Below, piece by piece: positions 54,060 to 64,000 of a DNA stretch of 64,000 nucleotides. Within the stretch, counting starts at the first letter, position 1. The number at the start of each line of letters is the position of its first letter. The stretch is from the NCBI RefSeq assembly GCF_022879595.1, contig NZ_CP084266.1, positions 1,240,001-1,304,000 of the forward strand. The letters are read 5' to 3'. The stretch comes from Caballeronia sp. Lep1P3. Lineage in GTDB: Bacteria > Pseudomonadota > Gammaproteobacteria > Burkholderiales > Burkholderiaceae. Under the pieces are notes generated by a model that was given only the letters and a program-made list of their open reading frames with translations, was not told the DNA's origin and did not search any database. The translations under genes were made by a program, and so were the position numbers.

Positions 54060-55034
54060 TCAAAGCATCAGGCCGAGACAGACCGTGACCGTGACGAGCG
54101 ATAACACGGTCGAGAAAAGAATCGTGCTGGACGTCACGCTGCCGTCGCGCCGATAAAACTCCGCGAGCATGAACGGACCGGTGCCTGTCGGCAGCGCGCT
54201 CAGGATCACCGCCGTTTTCGCCCACAGCGGCGGCAGCGCGAACAGGTGGAATGCAAGCCACCACGTCAGAAGCGGCTGCGCGAGCAGCTTCAGCGCGACG
54301 AGCGCGCTGGTCGTCCGCGCGTTGCGGGCCTCGCCCTTCGCGCCGAGAAAGAGCCCGAGCGCGACCAGCGCGCACGGACTCGCCGCGCCGCCGAGCAGCT
54401 TGATGAGCGCTTCGCCGCCCTTCGGCACCGCGATGCCCGCGCCGCTCATCAGCGCGCCCGCGACGGGCGCGATCAGCAGCGGATTCTTGCCGAGCGACTT
54501 CGCGACGCGCCACAGCGTCGCGCTCAGGCGGCTTTCCGTCTGCAAGCCGAGTTCGATCAGCACGATCGCCACGCCGAACATCACGCATACGGTCATGATC
54601 GTCGCGATGACGGCGGGCGCGAGGCTCGCGTTGCCGAACGCCAGCAGACACAGCGGCAAGCCGACGAAGCCGGTGTTCGGATATCCGGCGTTGAGGCCGT
54701 CGATGCTCGCATCGGCAAGCGGACGCGACTGCATGAGCCGTACCGCGAGCGTGAGCACGAACACGACCGCCGACCCGATACCGAACACCGCGATGAACGC
54801 GGGCTGATCGAGCATGCGCAGCGGCGTTCGGGCCATCGTGTCGAAGAGAAGCGCGGGCAGCGCCAGATAAACGACGAAGCGGTTCAGTTCCGACGCGGCG
54901 GCAGGCCCGAGCTTGTTCAGCTTGCGGCACGCGTAGCCGGCGAAGATCAGTCCGAACACGGGCAGGATGATGGTGACGAGCGGACCGAGCAGCGCGGACA
55001 GCGCGGCGAGTGACGAGGAAACCGGCGATGGCAT
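54060..55034 (-). CDS. AEC-family (auxin efflux carrier) permease
   Basis: A 324-residue inner-membrane transporter with about ten helices in two halves. Typical features are ILPVFGLIFAGYACRKLNKLG at the start, a helix-break motif YPNTGFVGLPLCLLAFG (about 125-142), and a second-half counterpart ALPTGTGPFMLAEFY. Bacterial AEC members export or exchange small carboxylates such as malate or malonate; no neighbour tells which. The start at 55034 leaves a 16-residue lead before the first helix; the longer frame adds 13 basic residues. Confidence 0.88.
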   Translation of the reverse strand: MPSPVSSSLAALSALLGPLVTIILPVFGLIFAGYACRKLNKLGPAAASELNRFVVYLALPALLFDTMARTPLRMLDQPAFIAVFGIGSAVVFVLTLAVRLMQSRPLADASIDGLNAGYPNTGFVGLPLCLLAFGNASLAPAVIATIMTVCVMFGVAIVLIELGLQTESRLSATLWRVAKSLGKNPLLIAPVAGALMSGAGIAVPKGGEALIKLLGGAASPCALVALGLFLGAKGEARNARTTSALVALKLLAQPLLTWWLAFHLFALPPLWAKTAVILSALPTGTGPFMLAEFYRRDGSVTSSTILFSTVLSLVTVTVCLGLML

Positions 55035-55487
55035 GTGCGGCGAGCGCGGACGCGAAGGACGGAAGAGCCGCAAGAATACCCGCAGTTCAAAAGGTGAGAC
55101 GATCCGGGAGCCGCTCCACGGTGAGACGCCCAGAGCAACGGCGGCTCACTCCAGCGGCGGTGGGACGCGAGACTAACCGTTGCTTGTAGGCCGCAAGCCC
55201 TTGATTCGTCGCATATCGATGTTTCGTGAGACTGCGCGGGCAGCCGGACGGCCGGCGCGGTCACATCGATTCGCGCACGCTGAGGTGAGACGATTCGGGA
55301 TCGCCCGCGAATGCGTGGATCGGCGCAGCCGACGAGCGAAAAAGACCAATCGGCCCAGAGACTTGCGGGTTTTCGCCGACACGGCGCGCGCCCGCAATCC
55401 CGCCTGACGGTGAGAACTTCCGGGAGCACGACCGGACGGAACGGCCATTGCTGCACGGACACTTTCCCCCGAAAACGCACAGAGCCA
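55035..55487. other. Divergent intergenic region with repeated GGTGAGAC elements
   Basis: About 450 bases between the AEC transporter and the lipocalin gene. Open frames here are arginine-rich and not credible. It contains four imperfect copies of a GGTGAGACGATYCGGGAG-like sequence starting at 55093, 55120, 55284 and 55409, all in the plus orientation. Confidence 0.5.
55093..55429 (+). repeat. Four dispersed copies of a GGTGAGACGATYCGGGAG-like element
   Basis: Copy 1 at 55093 (GGTGAGACGATCCGGGAGCC) and copy 3 at 55284 (GGTGAGACGATTCGGGATCG) share 17 of 20 bases. Copy 4 at 55409 (GGTGAGAACTTCCGGGAGCA) and the weakest copy 2 at 55120 (GGTGAGACGCC) keep the first half. Spacings are 27, 164 and 125 bases. 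They may be operator sites or remnants of a repeat family. Confidence 0.45.
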
Positions 55488-56057
55488 ATGAAATCGAAGA
55501 GACCTTGGACTTACGGCGCGGCGGCGTTCGTCGTGGTCGCAGGGCTGGGCGCGCTCGCGGCGCTCGCCACGCGCAGCGCAAAGCGAAGCGGCAACGCGCA
55601 TGTGCCGGAGCCGTCGAAAGCCGTCGATGTCGAACGCTATCTCGGCCACTGGTTCGAGTTCGCGCGCTATGAGAATCGCTTCGAGCGCAATGCGGAGGCC
55701 GTCACCGCGAACTACGCGCGGCGCGAGGACGGCCTCGTGTCCATCGTCAACGCGTGCCGGCAGGGCGGGCTCGACGGACCGTATCGCGCATCGGAAGGGC
55801 GCGCGAAGATCGTCACGGGATCGAACGGGACGAAGCTCAAGGTCTCGTTCTTCGGCCCGTTCTACGTGGGCGACTACTGGATTCTCGACCACGCCGACGA
55901 CTACACATGGTCCATCGTCGGCGAGCCGACCGGCCGCTATCTGTGGATTCTCACGCGCGAGGCGCGCCCGTCGGCGGAACTGCGCCGCACGCTGCTCGCA
56001 CGCGCCGGCGCGCTCGGCTACGACGTCACGATGCTGCGCGAAACGCAGCACGCTTGA
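55488..56057 (+). CDS. Bacterial lipocalin (Blc family)
   Basis: A 189-residue lipid-binding protein. A membrane-anchor/signal segment (about 9-28, GAAAFVVVAGLGALAALA) replaces the lipobox of E. coli Blc, so it is probably tethered or secreted. The lipocalin barrel follows with GHWFEFARYENRFERN (the G-x-W motif), VTANYARREDGLVSIVNACR, LKVSFFGPFYVGDYWILDH and YLWILTREARP. Blc-type lipocalins bind fatty acids or lysophospholipids at the outer membrane and are usually stress-induced. ATG 55488 is chosen because upstream codons look random. It is convergent with a small lipoprotein gene. Confidence 0.9.
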   Translation: MKSKRPWTYGAAAFVVVAGLGALAALATRSAKRSGNAHVPEPSKAVDVERYLGHWFEFARYENRFERNAEAVTANYARREDGLVSIVNACRQGGLDGPYRASEGRAKIVTGSNGTKLKVSFFGPFYVGDYWILDHADDYTWSIVGEPTGRYLWILTREARPSAELRRTLLARAGALGYDVTMLRETQHA

Positions 56058-56063
56058 GGCGCA

Positions 56064-56321
56064 TCACTGGCTCGCCTTGCACGCGAGCAGCAACGAATTC
56101 TGGTTGTTCTCGCTCGACTGGTCGAGCACGTCGTAGCCAGCCGGACACGCGACCTTTGCGTTGTCGGTGCAAAGACGCCAGCCGCCGTAGGCCGGGCAGG
56201 TGACCATCTGCGTGGGCCGGCCGTCGGCGGAAAAGAGCGGCGGGGAACTGCTGCACCCGGCAAGCGCCAAAGCGCCCGCAGCCAGCATGACGATATGGCC
56301 GATTCTTTTGCCGCGCTTCAT
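56064..56321 (-). CDS. Small lipoprotein
   Basis: An 85-residue lipoprotein. The signal peptide ends in a lipobox LALAGC (cysteine at 23). The mature part has four further cysteines (VTCPAYGGWRLCTDN, VACPAGYDVLDQ, LLLACKASQ), probably in two disulfides. A short cysteine-rich domain of the C-P-x-G-x-x type is seen in many Burkholderia lipoproteins of unknown role. The stop lies seven bases from the lipocalin stop, tail to tail. Confidence 0.75.
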   Translation of the reverse strand: MKRGKRIGHIVMLAAGALALAGCSSSPPLFSADGRPTQMVTCPAYGGWRLCTDNAKVACPAGYDVLDQSSENNQNSLLLACKASQ

Positions 56322-56425
56322 CCCGCACCCCTTTGTTTTCAGGCCGTTATTCTTGATTTCGATTTATTGCGCGAGTATGCCACGCGAATCTTTCACGCCG
56401 AATGCGCGCGCGCACCGGCGCGCGC

Positions 56426-57868
<1,443 letters not shown>

Positions 57869-57910
57869 GATCTTGCGCGTCTCCGTTTATCTCTTGTCGG
57901 CGAAAGCGTA

Positions 57911-57924
57911 TCTCAAATTGGAGA
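57911..57924. promoter_or_regulatory. Upstream activator-type site 1, TCTC-N6-GAGA
   Basis: TCTC and GAGA are separated by six bases, 43 bases upstream of the activator's own start and about 140 bases upstream of the sigma-54 -24 box. It has the same core and spacing as site 2. Confidence 0.55.
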
Positions 57925-57973
57925 CAACTGCGAGGCTCGTCCCGCAACGCGCAGCGGGATATTCCGCGCGCAT

Positions 57974-57993
57974 GCGTCTCGCTTTAGAGACGC
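57974..57993. promoter_or_regulatory. Upstream activator-type site 2, perfect 7-bp-arm palindrome
   Basis: GCGTCTC and GAGACGC are separated by six bases, centred 66 bases downstream of site 1 and about 75 bases before the -24 box. Both sites share TCTC-N6-GAGA, the expected geometry of paired enhancer sites for the activator encoded alongside. Confidence 0.65.
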
Positions 57994-58054
57994 GCGCCTT
58001 AAAAGCGCTTCACCCCAACGTCGCCGATGCCCGCGCCGCCCCGCCCGGAGCGCG

Positions 58055-58071
58055 TTGGCACGGAAGCTGCA
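58055..58071 (+). promoter_or_regulatory. Sigma-54 promoter of the 3-hydroxybutyrate operon
   Basis: TTGGCACG (-24) and CTGCA (-12) place the invariant GG (58057-58058) and GC (58069-58070) with exactly ten bases between them. Only one of the consensus positions (first T of TTGCA) differs. Transcription would start near 58083, 65 bases before the permease ATG. Confidence 0.8.
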
Positions 58072-58147
58072 TCGAGGCGTCCGCCGACGGCCCAGCCAAG
58101 AGCGGCCGCGGACTCGAAAGTCCAAGAACAACCATCATGGAGACTCA

Positions 58148-59548
58148 ATGTCGTTCCTCATCGTGCTCGCCGCCCTGGCGTTCCTGATGCTGGCCGCCTA
58201 TCGCGGCTACAGCGTCATCCTCTTTGCGCCGATCGCCGCGCTAGCGGCCGTCCTGCTCACCGATCCCGCCGCCGTCGCGCCGGTGTTTTCGGGCATCTTC
58301 ATGGAGAAGATGGTCGGCTTCGTCAAGCTCTACTTCCCCGTGTTCCTGCTGGGCGCGGTGTTCGGCAAGGTGATCGAGCTGTCGGGCTTCTCCGAGGCGA
58401 TCGTTGCCGCCGCGATCCGCTACATCGGCAAATCGCGCGTGAATGCGGTGATCGTCGCGGTGTGCGCGCTGCTCACCTATGGCGGCGTGTCGCTGTTCGT
58501 CGTCGTATTCGCGGTGTATCCGTTCGCGGCGGAAATGTACCGCCAGAGCAATATCCCGAAGCGGCTAATGCCCGGCGCCATCGCGCTCGGCGCGTTCTCG
58601 TTCACGATGGATTCGCTGCCCGGCACGCCGCAGATTCAGAACATCATCCCGACGACGTTCTTCAAGACGACCGGCTGGGCCGCGCCCTGGCTCGGCGTGA
58701 TCGGCTCGGTGTTCATCATCGTGGTGGGACTCACGTTCCTCGAAGTGCGGCGTCGCTCCGCGATGGCGAAGGGCGAAGGCTACGGCACGTCGCTCATCAA
58801 TGAGCCGGAGCGCGTCGAGTCGACGAATCTACCGAATCCGCTGCTCGCGATCGCGCCGCTCGTGCTCGTCGGCGTGGCGAACTTCGCGCTCACGCGCTGG
58901 ATTCCGCAGTGGTACGGCGACAGCTACACGGTCACGCCCGGCGCGCTGCCCGGCGTGCATACGCCGGTGACGACGGCGATCAAGCCCGTCATCGCGATTT
59001 GGGCCGTCGAAGGCGCGCTGCTGCTCGGCATTCTGCTCGTGCTCGTGACCGCGTTTCCACGCGTGAAGGAACGTTTCGCGCCGGGCACGCGCGCCGCCGT
59101 CGCGGGCGCGCTGCTGGCCGCGATGAACACGGCGTCGGAATACGGCTTCGGCGGCGTGATCGCCGCGCTGCCGGGCTTTCTCATCGTGTCCGATGCGCTC
59201 AAGAGCATCCCGAATCCGCTCGTCAACGCGGCCATTTCGGTGAGTTCGCTCGCGGGCATCACGGGCTCGGCGTCGGGCGGCATGAGCATCGCGCTCGCGG
59301 CCATGTCGGACGTCTTCATCCGGGGCGCTGAAGCCGCGCACATTCCGCTCGAAGTGCTGCATCGCGTCGTCGCGATGGCGAGCGGCGGCATGGACACGCT
59401 GCCGCACAACGGCGCCGTCATCACGCTGCTCGCGGTGACGGGTCTCACGCACCGCGAGTCGTACCGCGATATTTTCGCCGTGACCGTCATCAAGACGCTC
59501 GCGGTGTTCTTCGTGATCGGCGTGTACTACGCGACGGGCATCGTTTAA
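58148..59548 (+). CDS. GntP-family permease, probable D-3-hydroxybutyrate transporter
   Basis: A 466-residue inner-membrane transporter with about 12 helices. It matches the GntP/GluP-type family (AFSFTMDSLPGTPQIQNIIPTTFF, GVIAALPGFLIVSDALKSIPNPL, SGGMDTLPHNGAVITLLAVTG). GntP relatives take up gluconate, and a branch next to 3-hydroxybutyrate dehydrogenase takes up hydroxybutyrate. The following gene, 24 bases downstream, encodes that dehydrogenase. ATG 58148 has GGAGA upstream. Confidence 0.87.
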   Translation: MSFLIVLAALAFLMLAAYRGYSVILFAPIAALAAVLLTDPAAVAPVFSGIFMEKMVGFVKLYFPVFLLGAVFGKVIELSGFSEAIVAAAIRYIGKSRVNAVIVAVCALLTYGGVSLFVVVFAVYPFAAEMYRQSNIPKRLMPGAIALGAFSFTMDSLPGTPQIQNIIPTTFFKTTGWAAPWLGVIGSVFIIVVGLTFLEVRRRSAMAKGEGYGTSLINEPERVESTNLPNPLLAIAPLVLVGVANFALTRWIPQWYGDSYTVTPGALPGVHTPVTTAIKPVIAIWAVEGALLLGILLVLVTAFPRVKERFAPGTRAAVAGALLAAMNTASEYGFGGVIAALPGFLIVSDALKSIPNPLVNAAISVSSLAGITGSASGGMSIALAAMSDVFIRGAEAAHIPLEVLHRVVAMASGGMDTLPHNGAVITLLAVTGLTHRESYRDIFAVTVIKTLAVFFVIGVYYATGIV

Positions 59549-59572
59549 AGGCTAAGGAACAGGAATCCGCTC

Positions 59573-60364
<792 letters not shown>

Positions 60365-60406
60365 CACGCGGCATTGCGCCGCACGGGTTCTTCACCGTCG
60401 CGCCGC

Positions 60407-60447
60407 CGCGCGTCATGCATGCACGACGCACGCATGCATGACGCGCG
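60407..60447. repeat. Long perfect inverted repeat after bdhA
   Basis: Two 16-base arms (60407-60422 and 60432-60447, CGCGCGTCATGCATGC and its complement) are separated by nine bases, with no mismatch. Neither side has a U-run. The site lies 43 bases past bdhA and 61 bases before the next gene. It could be a terminator without U-run, an RNA-stability hairpin or a protein-binding palindrome. Confidence 0.7.
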
Positions 60448-60507
60448 CAGGCTGCAAGGGCGCGCCGCTTGGTACTATCGGAGCATTGCCCACGAGGAGT
60501 GTCCCCG

Positions 60508-60741
60508 ATGACCGCTGAGAACAATCGCGCGGAAGAAGCGCGAGCCATGGAACGCATCGTCAACGCGACGCGGCAGGTGCAGTCCGCGTTTCTCGCCCTG
60601 CAAACGCAGTTTCCGCCCGAAGGCGATGGCCGGCCGTCGCAGATGGCGCTGCAGACGTTCGACGCCGCGCTGCAGGAACTCGAAGATGCACAGGCTTCCT
60701 TCGACACCATGCTGAACGATCTCTTCGACGGCAACCGCTAG
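60508..60741 (+). CDS. Small conserved hypothetical coiled protein
   Basis: A 77-residue all-helical, strongly acidic protein. GAGGAG lies nine bases before the ATG at 60508. Two amphipathic helices (AEEARAMERIVNATRQVQSAFLAL and FDAALQELEDAQASFDTMLNDLF) could form a hairpin or dimer. No motif is recognised, and the family is hypothetical in Burkholderiaceae. It follows the long inverted repeat and precedes a convergent permease gene. Confidence 0.6.
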   Translation: MTAENNRAEEARAMERIVNATRQVQSAFLALQTQFPPEGDGRPSQMALQTFDAALQELEDAQASFDTMLNDLFDGNR

Positions 60742-60759
60742 GCTTCGCCGGGGCGCTGG

Positions 60760-62814
60760 CTACGCGCTGCTCGATGCGTTTCGCAGGGCCGGGAGTTCGT
60801 CGTCCGCCGCGTTCGGAACGGCGCTCGCCGCCTTGCCGGCCGGCGCGTCGAGACCGGCCCACGACACGCCATCGGCGGACTGGCGGCGCGCGGCGGCGAC
60901 GCAGGCATCGACGAGTTCCTTGAACGACACCGCCGCCGAACTCGTTCGCACCAGCACTTCGCCCTGGAGCGGGCTTTCCGCGACCACGAGCCCGACGATC
61001 AGCTCGGCGGCGGGCGCGCGCTGATGCAGGCGCCGCAGCAGATTGCGCAGATACGGCGGCGACTCGGCGGCATCGAACGAAACGACGCAGATGATCGTCA
61101 CGCCGGAGAGGTCCACTTCGCCGAAGCGTCCGCGCGAGAAGCGCTCGTAGCCCGTGATGTCCGCGCCGAGGCCGTGCTTGCGAAAGAGCTGGACGGCGAT
61201 GGCCGCCGCGAGATCGTCCAGTTCGCTTCTGCCCGCGATGCACAGCACCGACGCCGTATGCCCTTCCGCGCCCGGATCGAAGCGCTCGGGCGGCATTTCC
61301 GAAGTGACGCTCGCGGCGTCGTCGCCCAAAGTCGGGCTCGCGGGCGGCTCTTCGCGGCGCTGCACCGTGGGCGCGATGTCCTCCGTATCCTCCAGACCTT
61401 CGATGATGTCGAGCGCCGATTCGTTGATGCGCCGCAACTGATCGGCCGTCACCACGCCGCGCAGCACGTCGTTGTGCGCGAGCCGCAAGCCTTCCAGCGC
61501 GACTTCGTCGTAATACGCGATCAGCGAGCGCTCTTTCAGCAGCGATTCCGCCTGCACGAGCGCTTCGTCGGGATCGTTCGCGAGCAGGCGCTGATAAAAG
61601 TTCTCGGCGGGCGTGAGCGCGGGCCGGTCGCCGAAGAGAACATCGAGAAATTCGAGCCGGTCGACGTGACGCCCGAGAATCACGAGGCAGAGCGTGAGCG
61701 GCGTCGACAGAACGAGGCCGATCGGCCCCCAGATCCAGCTCCAGAAGATCGCCGCGACGATCACCGCGAACGGCGAAAGGCCGGTGCTGTGGCCGTAGAG
61801 AAGCGGCTCGACAATCTGCCCCACGACGATGTCCGTGACGCCGTAGAGCACGATGGTCCAGATGAGCATCGTCCATCCCGGCCCGACTGCCGCCGCGAAA
61901 ATCACCGCGACCAGCGCGGCGATCCAGGTGCCGACATACGGCACGAAGCGCAAGAGCGCCGTCATCACGCCGAAAAGCAGCGCGCCCGGCACGCCGATCA
62001 CCACCAGCCCGATCGAAATGACGATGCCCACGCCCATGTTGATGCCGAGCTGCGCGAGGAAATAGCGCGACAGGCGGCGCGCCGCTTCGTCCATCGCGGT
62101 GGTTGCGCGGTGCAGGTCGCGCGAACCGAAAAGGCGGATCAGCCGGTCGCGCAAGTCCTCGCGCTGCAGGAGGATGAACACCGCGACCACGAGCACGATG
62201 CCGGTGGTTTCAAGCGGGCTGATGACGGGTGACAGGAAGCGCTGCGCCAGTTCGAGCGGCGACGGCGCCGGCTCGTGGACTTCGACGGGCATCGGCTGGT
62301 CGATCGGCGAGGCGGCGGGGTTGTCTTCGCTCGCGCGCGGCTCCTGTTCGCGCGCGGGCGACAGGCGCTTGAGCGCACGCGATGCGCGCCCGAGGAACGC
62401 GTCGGCGCGGCCCACGGTCATCTGCTGGATGCTGTCGACCTTGCGCTCGACGGCGACCTGATACTTCGGCAGATCGCCCGCGAGCTGCGCGACTTGCGCG
62501 CCGATCAGCGCCCCGACCGCGGTCAGCACCGAGAGCGCGACGACGACCGCGACGATCACCGACGGCACCTGCCCGAAGCGCAGCCGCCGCAGGAATTCGA
62601 CGAACGGCGCGAGCAGGAAGCTCAGGAGAATCGCGAGGATGATCGGAATCATCACCGCGCGCCCGAAGTACAAGGCACAAATGACAACGACGACCGCCAC
62701 CAGCGACGCCAGCGCGCGCAGGCCCGGCGCATCGGGCGGCAGAATCTTCGCGGGTGGCCGGCGCGGGCCGGGAAGTGGCGGCATGAGGTCTGGATCGTCT
62801 GGATGCTCGTTCAT
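60760..62814 (-). CDS. AI-2E family (PerM-type) transporter with long C-terminal cytoplasmic tail
   Basis: A 684-residue inner-membrane protein. About eight helices lie in residues 30-400 with the PerM/AI-2E family order: an initial pair of helices (LRALASLVAVVVVICALYFGR), long periplasmic or cytoplasmic helices, then LGINMGVGIVISIGLVVIGVPGALLFGVMTALLRFVPYVGTWI and SPFAVIVAAIFWSWIWGPIGLVLSTPLT. The tail from about 430 is long and soluble, with an alpha/beta-like part (ASVLCIAGRSELDDLAAAIAVQLFRK and VTIICVVSFDAAE). PerM members export diverse small molecules; the substrate is unknown. The ATG at 62814 is close to the first helix and fits the family. Confidence 0.85.
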   Translation of the reverse strand: MNEHPDDPDLMPPLPGPRRPPAKILPPDAPGLRALASLVAVVVVICALYFGRAVMIPIILAILLSFLLAPFVEFLRRLRFGQVPSVIVAVVVALSVLTAVGALIGAQVAQLAGDLPKYQVAVERKVDSIQQMTVGRADAFLGRASRALKRLSPAREQEPRASEDNPAASPIDQPMPVEVHEPAPSPLELAQRFLSPVISPLETTGIVLVVAVFILLQREDLRDRLIRLFGSRDLHRATTAMDEAARRLSRYFLAQLGINMGVGIVISIGLVVIGVPGALLFGVMTALLRFVPYVGTWIAALVAVIFAAAVGPGWTMLIWTIVLYGVTDIVVGQIVEPLLYGHSTGLSPFAVIVAAIFWSWIWGPIGLVLSTPLTLCLVILGRHVDRLEFLDVLFGDRPALTPAENFYQRLLANDPDEALVQAESLLKERSLIAYYDEVALEGLRLAHNDVLRGVVTADQLRRINESALDIIEGLEDTEDIAPTVQRREEPPASPTLGDDAASVTSEMPPERFDPGAEGHTASVLCIAGRSELDDLAAAIAVQLFRKHGLGADITGYERFSRGRFGEVDLSGVTIICVVSFDAAESPPYLRNLLRRLHQRAPAAELIVGLVVAESPLQGEVLVRTSSAAVSFKELVDACVAAARRQSADGVSWAGLDAPAGKAASAVPNAADDELPALRNASSSA

Positions 62815-62969
62815 GGAAGCACGACGCGTGCCGAAGACGGGCGCCTGAGATTATTCTCGCAGCGCGAACAGTCATTTGACTTCCGCTTCCATTCCGCTTC
62901 GCAGAGCAACGCCCGATACTGAGTTCCAGAGATCGGCATCCCTCCGATCCGCACCGCTGGAGACGCTCC

Positions 62970-63590
62970 ATGAAGCTATATCACCATCCGCTGTCGGGAC
63001 ACTCGCATCGCGCGCGGCTCTTCCTGCATCTGCTGAACATTGAACACGACGAAGAAGTGGTCGATCTTGCCGCCGGCGCGCACAAATCGCCCGCATTCTT
63101 GCGCCTCAATCACTTCGGTCAAGTGCCGGTTCTGATCGACGGCGATCACATCATCCAGGATTCCAACGCGATTCTCGTTTATCTCGCGAGCAAAACCGGC
63201 GCGACGCAATGGCTGCCGCAAACGCCCGCCGAAGCCGCCGCCGTGCAGCGCTGGCTTTCCGTGGCGGCGGGACAAATCGCGTTCGGACCGGCGGCGGCGC
63301 GCCTCGTCACCGTGTTCGGCCGAAAGTTCGATGCCGATGAAGTCATCGCGCGCGCGCATGCGGTGCTCAGAGTCATCGACGATGAGCTGCAAGCGCGCGA
63401 CTGGATCGCGGATATCGGCAGCGCGCATCCGACCATCGCGGACATCGCGCTCTACAGCTATATCTCGAGCGCGCCGGAAGGCAACGTCGATCTCTCGGGT
63501 TATCGCCATGTGAACGCGTGGCTGGCGCGCATCGAAGCGTTGCCGGGCTTCGTGCGCTTCCAGAAGACCGCCGTGGGCCTCGCCGCCTGA
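62970..63590 (+). CDS. Glutathione S-transferase
   Basis: A 206-residue cytosolic GST. The thioredoxin-fold half (1-80) has [22 protein letters not shown], with the H/S-rich glutathione site near residue 10, then [25 protein letters not shown] with the cis-Pro and the QDSNAI (xxSxAI) glutathione-binding motif. The helical half follows. It conjugates glutathione to electrophiles or reduces peroxides; the substrate is unknown. It starts 13 bases before the next gene, which may be co-transcribed. Confidence 0.93.
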   Translation: MKLYHHPLSGHSHRARLFLHLLNIEHDEEVVDLAAGAHKSPAFLRLNHFGQVPVLIDGDHIIQDSNAILVYLASKTGATQWLPQTPAEAAAVQRWLSVAAGQIAFGPAAARLVTVFGRKFDADEVIARAHAVLRVIDDELQARDWIADIGSAHPTIADIALYSYISSAPEGNVDLSGYRHVNAWLARIEALPGFVRFQKTAVGLAA

Positions 63591-63602
63591 CTGCCGACCA
63601 TC

Positions 63603-64000
63603 ATGTCCGAGACTTCAACCGTCGAAGCATCGCCGTGGCATTCCGGCGAAATCGCCATGCAGACAGCAGCAGGCGTGCACGAGCGCATGCGCGATGTGGG
63701 CCGGCGCGTGCTGCGCGACTACATGCCGGAGCAGCATCGGCAATTTTTCGCGCAGTTGCCGTTCGTCGCCGCCGGCACCGTCGATCAGGACGGCGACGCC
63801 TGGGCGACCTTTCTCACCGGCCGCCCGGCTTTTCTGCACGCGCCGGACGCCAGAACGCTTCGCGTGGCGCACACACGCGATCCGCTCGATCCCGCCGACG
63901 CCGGCCTCGCCGATGGCGCATCCATCGGCTTGCTCGGCATCGAACTGCACACGCGCCGCCGCAATCGCGCGAACGGCGTGATTCGTCGCAGGAGCACGCA
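63603..64000 (+). CDS. Pyridoxamine-phosphate-oxidase-fold protein (partial at the window end)
   Basis: The frame from ATG 63603 runs off the window after about 132 codons. It starts 13 bases after the GST stop and is probably co-transcribed. The visible part (PWHSGEIAMQTAAGVHERMRD, RDYMPEQHRQFFAQLPFVAAGTVD, GRPAFLHAPD and GASIGLLGIELHTRRRNR) resembles PNPOx-like proteins that bind FMN. In several of these a ferredoxin-reductase and 2Fe-2S domain follows. The C-terminal domains lie outside the window, so the full architecture cannot be judged. Confidence 0.7.
   Translation, partial: MSETSTVEASPWHSGEIAMQTAAGVHERMRDVGRRVLRDYMPEQHRQFFAQLPFVAAGTVDQDGDAWATFLTGRPAFLHAPDARTLRVAHTRDPLDPADAGLADGASIGLLGIELHTRRRNRANGVIRRRST

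Overview
The window is GC-rich, densely coded DNA from a beta-proteobacterium of the Burkholderiaceae, most likely Burkholderia, Paraburkholderia or Caballeronia. The reasons are a complete set of Burkholderia-type hopanoid (hpn) genes, a DUF4148 secreted protein, monomeric NADP-isocitrate dehydrogenase, a D-3-hydroxybutyrate operon, and strongly G/C-biased third codon positions. No rRNA, tRNA, CRISPR array or phage was seen. The genus call rests on gene content only.

Layout. 1-6.3 kb: end of an HD-domain protein, an MdtD-like efflux pump, a lytic transglycosylase, three small secreted low-complexity proteins, a RarD/EamA transporter and egtD. 6.35-10.1 kb: a decayed, frameshifted copy of the acylphosphatase 3' end, an IS5-family element and a TPR/glycosyltransferase-like gene with less GC-biased codons, then the intact acylphosphatase. 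This looks like an acquired block between two convergent genes. 10.4-16.3 kb: a four-gene minus-strand signalling operon (giant hybrid kinase, stand-alone CheR, stand-alone CheB, receiver-kinase).

16.4-45.6 kb: the hopanoid region in several blocks: hpnA; hpnB diverging from a second-type ispH plus hpnH; hpnM diverging from hpnN-mlaA; and the hpnD-hpnE-shc-hpnG operon with overlapping start and stop codons. HpnD, HpnE and squalene-hopene cyclase make hopene. HpnH and HpnG extend it towards ribosylhopane. HpnN, HpnM and MlaA are export and outer-membrane lipid proteins. hpnC is not in the window. Between the blocks lie icd, a PIN/Phd toxin-antitoxin pair, cstA-ybdD with a divergent two-component system whose kinase and response regulator are fused in frame, and an accessory stretch (34.3-40.7 kb). 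That stretch holds a decayed DUF2779 nuclease gene, a macrodomain-like protein of unknown function, an orphan TpsA-type exoprotein and a second IS5-family element.

45.7-64 kb: a CheY-CheC-diguanylate cyclase operon, a hybrid sensor kinase, a large low-complexity stress-type protein, an FMN reductase, small secreted proteins, an AEC transporter, a lipocalin, a lipoprotein, and a 3-hydroxybutyrate module (sigma-54 activator, permease, dehydrogenase). The module has a recognisable sigma-54 promoter and paired upstream inverted repeats. An AI-2E family permease, a glutathione S-transferase and the start of a PNPOx-type protein close the window.

The regulatory DNA is informative. A perfect 9-bp-arm palindrome lies before the fused two-component gene. 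Two perfect DnaA boxes form an inverted pair at 53.18 kb. A 16-bp-arm perfect inverted repeat follows the hydroxybutyrate dehydrogenase gene, and four imperfect copies of a GGTGAGAC element lie before the lipocalin.
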